From Magnolia sinica (lineage: Eukaryota; Streptophyta; Magnoliopsida; Magnoliales; Magnoliaceae): a stretch of 64,000 nt of DNA. The notes beneath the pieces are model-generated. The model saw nothing but the letters and a program-made list of their open reading frames with translations, made no database searches and had not been told where the DNA came from. Each line of letters begins with the position of its first letter. Position 1 is the first letter of the stretch. Below are positions 58,347 through 64,000 of this stretch, one piece after another. The stretch covers positions 84,771,959 through 84,835,958 of the forward strand of contig NC_080579.1 of NCBI RefSeq assembly GCF_029962835.1, written 5' to 3'. A program made the position numbers and the translations under genes.

Positions 58347-59070
58347 GGGTTAAGATCCCTCTCCCCCAACGTTATAACGCAGTGCGCGTTGCATAGTAAC
58401 GCATGTTGCCTTCATTGATTTTCTCTCACTCTCACTCTCTCTTTATTATGGAGAACTGTGGGCTCCACTTGGATTGGATGAGGAGTATCTACACCGTACG
58501 TCCATCTGATTTGCCAGGTCATGATAGGATGTGGGCTCGTAAATGAGATAGATTCGAGGGTCGAGTGGGCCAAACCTATGAAAAAGGCAATGCCTATCGT
58601 TGAAAGTTTCTTTGAATCTATTGGGGTGTCAATATGCCATCTATATCGTCCATGATGCCATTCCTACTGAGATGGATTGAAAACACAGGAATATTAGTCA
58701 GATCCAAAACTTCTGCGGCCCTATAAATGACTCAATGGATGATAATTAATGGCTTAATGCCAAACTCGAGATGATCAAAGGCCCCAATTAAAAGTGGACG
58801 GTAGTTTAGTTTAATTGAACAAAGTAGGTGTTCTCAACGGTTTGGATTGATGACCAGACAGGCAAGTGATGATTTGTAAGCTTAGGATAAATGAAATGGT
58901 ATGTAAATGTATGTACATGAGAGCGGGGTCCCTAGATAACAAGTCTCGACGATTAGATAAACTTATATAAGGGTGGTAGATAAGATGGACATGTTAGAAT
59001 AATAAATGGATATGTACATGAACTGATGCGATGGTTCTCAGGTTGGTTTATCATAATCAAGTAGTTCAAA

Positions 59071-59140
59071 AGTGTGATGGATGGTCAAATATCTTTCCCT
59101 AGTAAAGTGTAATGGATGGTCAAATATCTTTCCCTAGTTA
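59071..59140. repeat. Two tandem copies of a 35-bp unit
   Basis: AGTGT(G/A)ATGGATGGTCAA followed by ATATCTTTCCCTAGT, repeated once almost identically, implying a recent duplication. Confidence 0.9.
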
Positions 59141-59824
59141 TGAGTTCCTAATTCTACGGATGATTTGATGACTGATAGAAGGTATAATGAGCTTCAAAGA
59201 TTGTTTCAACGTGTATGTGGTAGATGCATGCAAATCTAAGTAACATTCTCCTAGAAGTACGGATTCAAAATGGGATGCATATTTGGGTAAGTACTCATAT
59301 ACGTACACGAGTACGAAAATTTTGGGAGCATTACGCTTTAAGGAGTTCGATAACTTGTAAGTGGCATTTCATCAAATAAACTTTTGTTGCATTAGCTATT
59401 AATTTGCTATTGTCAAGCAAATAAGTAGCTTATCAATGTGTTCCCAAACGTATCCTTAAAAGGGAATTGGAGACCAACTCTTCCAAAATAGCTTTAAAAG
59501 ATGGTTTCAAAATTAAAATGCTTTCCAACCAGAAGTCCTTTTAAAAGCTATAGATTTGAAGATGAGGTTCACCCACATGTCGATTTGTAGAGTCGTAGAT
59601 CCAGTCGACTGATCAAGTGGGCATTCCATTAACATGCATGGGCCTATATATTACCACGACCCACTTTTGAAGTGGAACACATGTGCTTAGAAAAATGCCA
59701 GTTAGAAAGACATATTAGTGCCTTGCCTATCTATCATGGAGACTACCTACAACCCATCTTATAAGTGGATCAAGTTCATTTTCCCTCTATTGTGAATTAG
59801 GATCCAACATTTGGCCCCATGCTG

Positions 59825-60275
59825 ATGTATGATGACTTATTGGCATGCAATAGAGTGCTGGGTTGTAAGAATTTGATCCAAAAAAGCTTTGATTAGAAAA
59901 AAAACAATACACATTATAACTTCCAATAGCCATAACTTTTCAACTGGTTATCAGATTCACATATACAATATGTTGTTAAAAAGTTATTAATGAGCTCTAT
60001 GTTGACAATAACTAAGGTTATTTATCCTCAAATTGCTGCACAAAATTTAATTGTTTTAGGGTTTAATTTTGGGTTCAAAGTTAAAACATATTATTTTTAG
60101 TAAGTTATGGTTTTGCTATTTTTAGAGTTTTAAAAGTTCAGCTGTAATTCAAAGTCTTTGTTTCGATCACATAAGAGTTGTTTATGAGTTTAGGTAGATT
60201 TAAATGTTTTTTTTTTACTATTTTTAGTAAATTCACCATGTTGTGAAACTTTACTATTTCGAGAAAAAATGTCAA
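59825..60275. repeat. Left arm of a 1.6-kb inverted repeat
   Basis: Matches the reverse complement of 60985-61410. Pairs include AGATTCACATATACAATATG with its mirror at 61270-61290, GAGCTCTATGTTGAC with the mirror near 61240, and TACTATTTCGA with TCGAAATAGTGA at 60996. The centre is near 60620. Confidence 0.75.
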
Positions 60276-60984
60276 TTTTTAGTTGGATTAGGAGTCAAGG
60301 ACTTCTTTACTTACACAGGCATATTAGAAATGTTGTAAGCAACACTTCCATTCAATATTATTATTTTTTACTCATTTAAAAGATTTCTCCCCTGATGGTT
60401 TCAAGGAATCATCTTAAAGAAGAAGATTGTGATCTCTACCTTCCCTTTTGCACCATGCACTAGCTACTTCACATGCTAATTAGTCCAATGATAGAAACTT
60501 GTCCTTATTGTGGACTATATGCCATTGAGGCCATCTACGAAATATAGGTTGAAAATGAGTGTGCATTATGGGTGTATGAATTCAAAATATTGAAAAGAAA
60601 ATATTTTATGGCTTAAAGTTCAACCGTAAAAGCATACTAAAGGGTGATTATACAATGATAGCTAATTTATGGTGGTAAAGAAAATTATGAATGGTTTAAA
60701 TCGTTGGGCCATCACATCTTATGGGCCCTATGGGCTTGATTTTTAGTTGAGGTAGAGACAAAACAAACCCTTCCTTGTTTGTGGGTTTGGGCATGTTCGG
60801 TATGGGCTCCAGTTGAGGAACAACTGGATCTCACACATTATTGTCATGTTTGTTGAGAAATGTTTATACAAACTCGCTTTAGTTCACTTTGTAAGCTTGC
60901 TTGTCAGCTGTCGCAAAATGATTATTGAATGAATTGCTATTTACAAGTACTTGATGCCCTAAACTCCTAATTTAATTCAAAGTA
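60276..60984. other. Spacer of the inverted repeat
   Basis: About 710 bases, AT-rich, no open frame of note. If the whole is a foldback element, this is its loop. Confidence 0.5.
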
Positions 60985-61410
60985 GAAAACTTTTTTCGAA
61001 ATAGTGAACTTACGAAAATAAGGAAATACGTTCAATCCTACTCAAGCTCATAAACAACTCTTAGATAATTAAAACAAAGACTTTGAACTAGATCTGAACC
61101 TTAAAACCCTAAAAATAGCAAAATCATTATTTATTAAAAATAGTAACTTTTGACTTTGGACTCGAATTTGAACTTTGAAACAATTGATTTTCTAAAGCAG
61201 TTCAAGGAGCAATAAATCTTGATTGATTGCTCATGACGTAGAGCTCAGTGTTAGCTTTCTAATAACATATTGTACATGTGAATCTAATAGCTACTGCAAA
61301 GTTACGTTGTTTGAAGTTATAGTGCATTTTAGATCACTTTTGCCTAATCACGACCCTTTTAGCCCAAATTCATGGGATCTTGATGCTCCATTAAGTCATC
61401 CATGACATGT
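60985..61410. repeat. Right arm of the 1.6-kb inverted repeat
   Basis: Reverse-complement partner of 59825-60275, with point differences and small indels. The short frame at 61223-61405 lies in it and has no domain. Confidence 0.75.
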
Positions 61411-63132
61411 CTTATGTTAAGCCCTTCTTTTCATCGAACATGTCACATATGTCCCACCAGATTTTCATGGCAATTATGTGACTCAATATACAATTTTGGT
61501 TCACCCAACCAGTGATTTCTATGCCAATTGGTCTAGGTAATTGGCTAAGATTTTAGAGGGTAGGATTTCTCGTCAATGCCATGTAATACTTTGGCGACAA
61601 GGGAAGGGGTGGATGTGAAAATTCAAATGGATCGCGGTGCTATGCTAGGGGATTTTCTTGTACTTTCCTAGGAAAAATCTCGAATGGGTGAGCCAATATG
61701 ATCTGAAGTATCTTCATATCCTAGGGACCTTCTCATAAAGTTAAAGATAGACAACTCATGTCTAGTGGTTCGCCTAACTACTACAAGAGCGGAAATGATC
61801 TAATCACTCCTCTTATCTTGGTCAGGATGACCACTTGACACGGTCAATAGTTTAAATCGTCCAAAGGTAGCCTCATGGACAAAGGACTTCTCTTGTTATT
61901 CTTCTCTTAATTTTTCTTTGAAAAATCTCTTAGATGAGATGCATTTATCAAGGAAATGCCTCGACTTTTATAATGGGAGGAATTGAGAGGATTGGGAAGA
62001 GTTCGGATATAAGAGGGCTTATATCTATCACCTCCAATCTCTCTCCCTTATTCCAATTCTCTTTCTCCTATCTATTAGAGATTGCTCATAAGTGGGCCCC
62101 AAAAGCATGCACCAACATCTTCCATTCAATCACGTTATCAAATGAGCATAATATAGATTATCCATCTAACTCTTCTCATAACAACCAAAACTAAACACTG
62201 TGATCAAAAGAATCAGATGCATGTGATCAAATTAATTGCCTTCTAAATGGTGTTTGAGTGCTAAGTGACCACCTGACTATTACTTAATAATCTATGCTTT
62301 GTTATGTTTGTCCTAGTCTCCATGACCACACCAGTTGGAGTTGAATTCCAATATAGAGTACTTGGCCAACATGCACACATATCCAACTTGTTGAGATTAT
62401 TTAAAATAAACTCTCTTTTTTTTTTCTTTTTCTTTCTTTTTTTCTTTCTTTTTTTTTTGTAAACATCAGTTTGAAACCCTCTTTAAAGTAAATAGTATAC
62501 TACAAACATTTTTCGAAAGAACATTCCTTGTAAAACCTTATTAAAACCAACACTTTTGCTCAAATAAATCTTCAAGTTGCATTAATAATTCTAAAATTTA
62601 GTATAACTGTTACGGGATCTTTACAACGCAGATTTGTAGTTTGAAATTGATCGAGCTGGGCATTGTTGTTATGGTTGGCTATTGTCAGTGGCTGTTGGCC
62701 CACCCCTCTTCATTTTTTATATTATATTATATTTTATATTTATATTATATTTTTATTTTTATATTATATTTTTACTTTTATATTATATTTTTATATTTAT
62801 ATTATTACTAATTTTCTTCTATGCTGTCGTCATTATAACTCTTTCATTTTTCATTTTTCTCAATGTTCGTGACTACCTCCATTGAAGAAGAAACCAACTT
62901 GATTAATTTTTTGGGTTTTTGTCAGAAACCCTAGGAAGTGATCTCTAATAATGACGATTACTAAATTTAATAAAAATAAATAAAAGAATTAGAAACAATA
63001 AAATTTTACACAAAAAATGGGAAGGGACAGATACCTCAATGAGGTTCAATCCACGCAAATCAAAGATCCTCATGATAACTTCAGTAGTACTTTGATAAGC
63101 GTAGTGGGTGTACTCATTGGATATGATGGTTC
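61411..63132. other. Presumed intron or intergenic, AT-rich
   Basis: Includes a T/C-rich tract (62412-62458) and a TATATTT-rich stretch (62715-62810) that gives spurious hydrophobic frames. No gene recognised. Confidence 0.45.
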
Positions 63133-63882
63133 TGTTGGGGGCCGTTGCACAAAACCTTAGGATCTAGCCTCTCAAAAACACCAGAATGATGGGATAATAA
63201 AGCAATGAAATAAATCAAAGCACAAACCACACGACACAAGAGATTTTTATGTGGAAAACCCTCAAAGAAGTAAAAAACCACGGGACTTAGTCCAGAGCAA
63301 CGACCACTATGAAGTAGAATGTTACAATCGATCACAAGCACACACCGCTTGGATCAAACCTTCTTCACTCATGCAAGAGTGGATAAATAATAAGATAATA
63401 AAGAAAAAATGGAGAGATCTCATCGATCACGAGGACGTATAAGCGCTGAGACGTTGACTGCGAAGTAGATCAACTCTACAAGTAGAACCTCCAACCCACA
63501 AGCTTCCTCTCTCCATTTCTCTCTCTCTCTCTTACACCTTTGGTAGCCCTAAATCCTTTAGCAAACCCTTGCAAAGCTTTAGGAAACTCTCTTGCATACC
63601 CTAGAACAGCCCCAGGGACCCATATTTATAGTTTAGGAAACTTCTTTCAGCACCTCTGTGAAAACTGCCTCAAATTTATATAGTCCACCCAAAATCTGGA
63701 TGTGAATCTGTGTAACCTCGACTGGTCGAGAAGAGTCCTTGACCGGTCGAGCGAACCCTTGACCGGTCGAGTAGTGCGGAAGAATTAACATAATTGTTCA
63801 CTAAACTTTAAGTTGAGCACCACCCTCGATCGGTCGCGAGAAGCACTCGACCGGTCGAGCCATGAGGAGAAAATCCCCATCA
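63133..63882 (-). repeat. 3' LTR of a minus-strand Ty1/copia element
   Basis: On the plus strand it runs TGTTGGGG...CCCCATCA, near-perfect inverted ends of 750 bases. The minus strand includes GGGTTTTCCACATAAAAATC (63239-63258), a phrase found near the end of many plant copia LTRs. It also holds a cluster of CGACCGGTCG-like palindromes (63719-63860). A purine-rich AAAAGGAGAAGATT precedes it on the minus strand as the polypurine tract. The 5' LTR lies beyond the window. Confidence 0.75.
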
Positions 63883-63900
63883 AATCTTCTCCTTTTCGAT

Positions 63901-64000
63901 TCAGGAGGAATTCACCTTCTTCAAGCCAGCCTGGTTTCTACAAACCTTAAACTTGCCCTTGAGCAATGCCTTGGTCATAATGTCTGACCCATTATCGTCC
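63901..64000 (-). CDS. copia pol, RNase H C-terminus (partial)
   Basis: From the window edge the minus strand reads NGSDIMTKALLKGKFKVCRN then QAGLKKV and ends at TGA 63903-63901. This is the final motif of the copia RNase H domain (A-D-(M/I)-(L/M)-TK.L....F...R...G(M/L)), which degrades RNA in hybrids during reverse transcription. It is open as far as visible. The stop sits only 18 bases before the LTR, the expected spacing. Confidence 0.8.
   Translation of the reverse strand, partial: DDNGSDIMTKALLKGKFKVCRNQAGLKKVNSS

Larger units (their letters stand above)
56199..59824. other. Presumed intron or intergenic DNA, largely unique
   Basis: Contains pyrimidine-rich tracts (57020-57110, 57180-57230), a TTTA run at 57271, and a segment 57300-58080 that is neither a recognised repeat nor open in any frame. 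A diverged MITE arm occurs near 58440-58700 ('ccgtacgtccatctgattt'). No exon with channel motifs found. Confidence 0.4.

Overview
This window is plant nuclear DNA, probably from a gene-poor, repeat-rich region. It contains Ty3/gypsy, Ty1/copia, hAT and LINE remnants, two solo LTRs with exact 5-bp target duplications, and TA and CT microsatellites. It also holds many copies of a palindromic miniature transposon built around the phrase GGCCCACC-TTGATGTATG-...-CACCGTCCATCC. From memory that repeat is common in magnoliid genomes, so I suspect a magnoliid; this is inference. I see no bacterial, organellar or viral gene set and no CRISPR, defence or biosynthetic system.

Layout. 1-10136: intergenic DNA with several palindromic MITEs and one diverged direct repeat pair. 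10137-23609: a dead Athila/Tat-type Ty3/gypsy element. Its 5' LTR is split by a 5-kb solo LTR (11391-16360), which itself carries MITE pieces, a TA tract and a 57-bp minisatellite. 23610-31400: a dense run of MITEs, an LTR fragment and a hAT transposase fragment. 32927-39700: a minus-strand pair of broken protein-coding remnants (RNase H1-N-like plus membrane tail, and Myb/SANT-like). The second was cut in two by a complete-ended CRM-like chromovirus (33824-39591, TSD TAAAC). 40480-44640: LTR fragments, a LINE scrap, a TATA-led candidate first exon and a hAT BED-finger exon remnant. 45500-48300: more MITEs.

The best candidate for a living host gene is at 48565-49111 on the plus strand: a TATA box, a leader with a 14-codon upstream ORF, and a first exon that resembles the N-terminus of SKOR/GORK-type outward Shaker potassium channels. 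It ends at a clean splice donor inside the conserved PDNR motif. No second exon appears in the remaining 14.9 kb, which is filled by MITEs, a 3.2-kb antisense solo LTR (52965-56193), a 1.6-kb inverted repeat (59825-61410) and the 3' end of a minus-strand copia element (63133 to the window edge). Either the gene has a very long first intron or the exon is orphaned.

All LTR-element genes here are disrupted by stops and frameshifts except the CRM-like integrase block (37717-38967), which is open throughout. Family assignments rest on recognised motifs, not on database searches.
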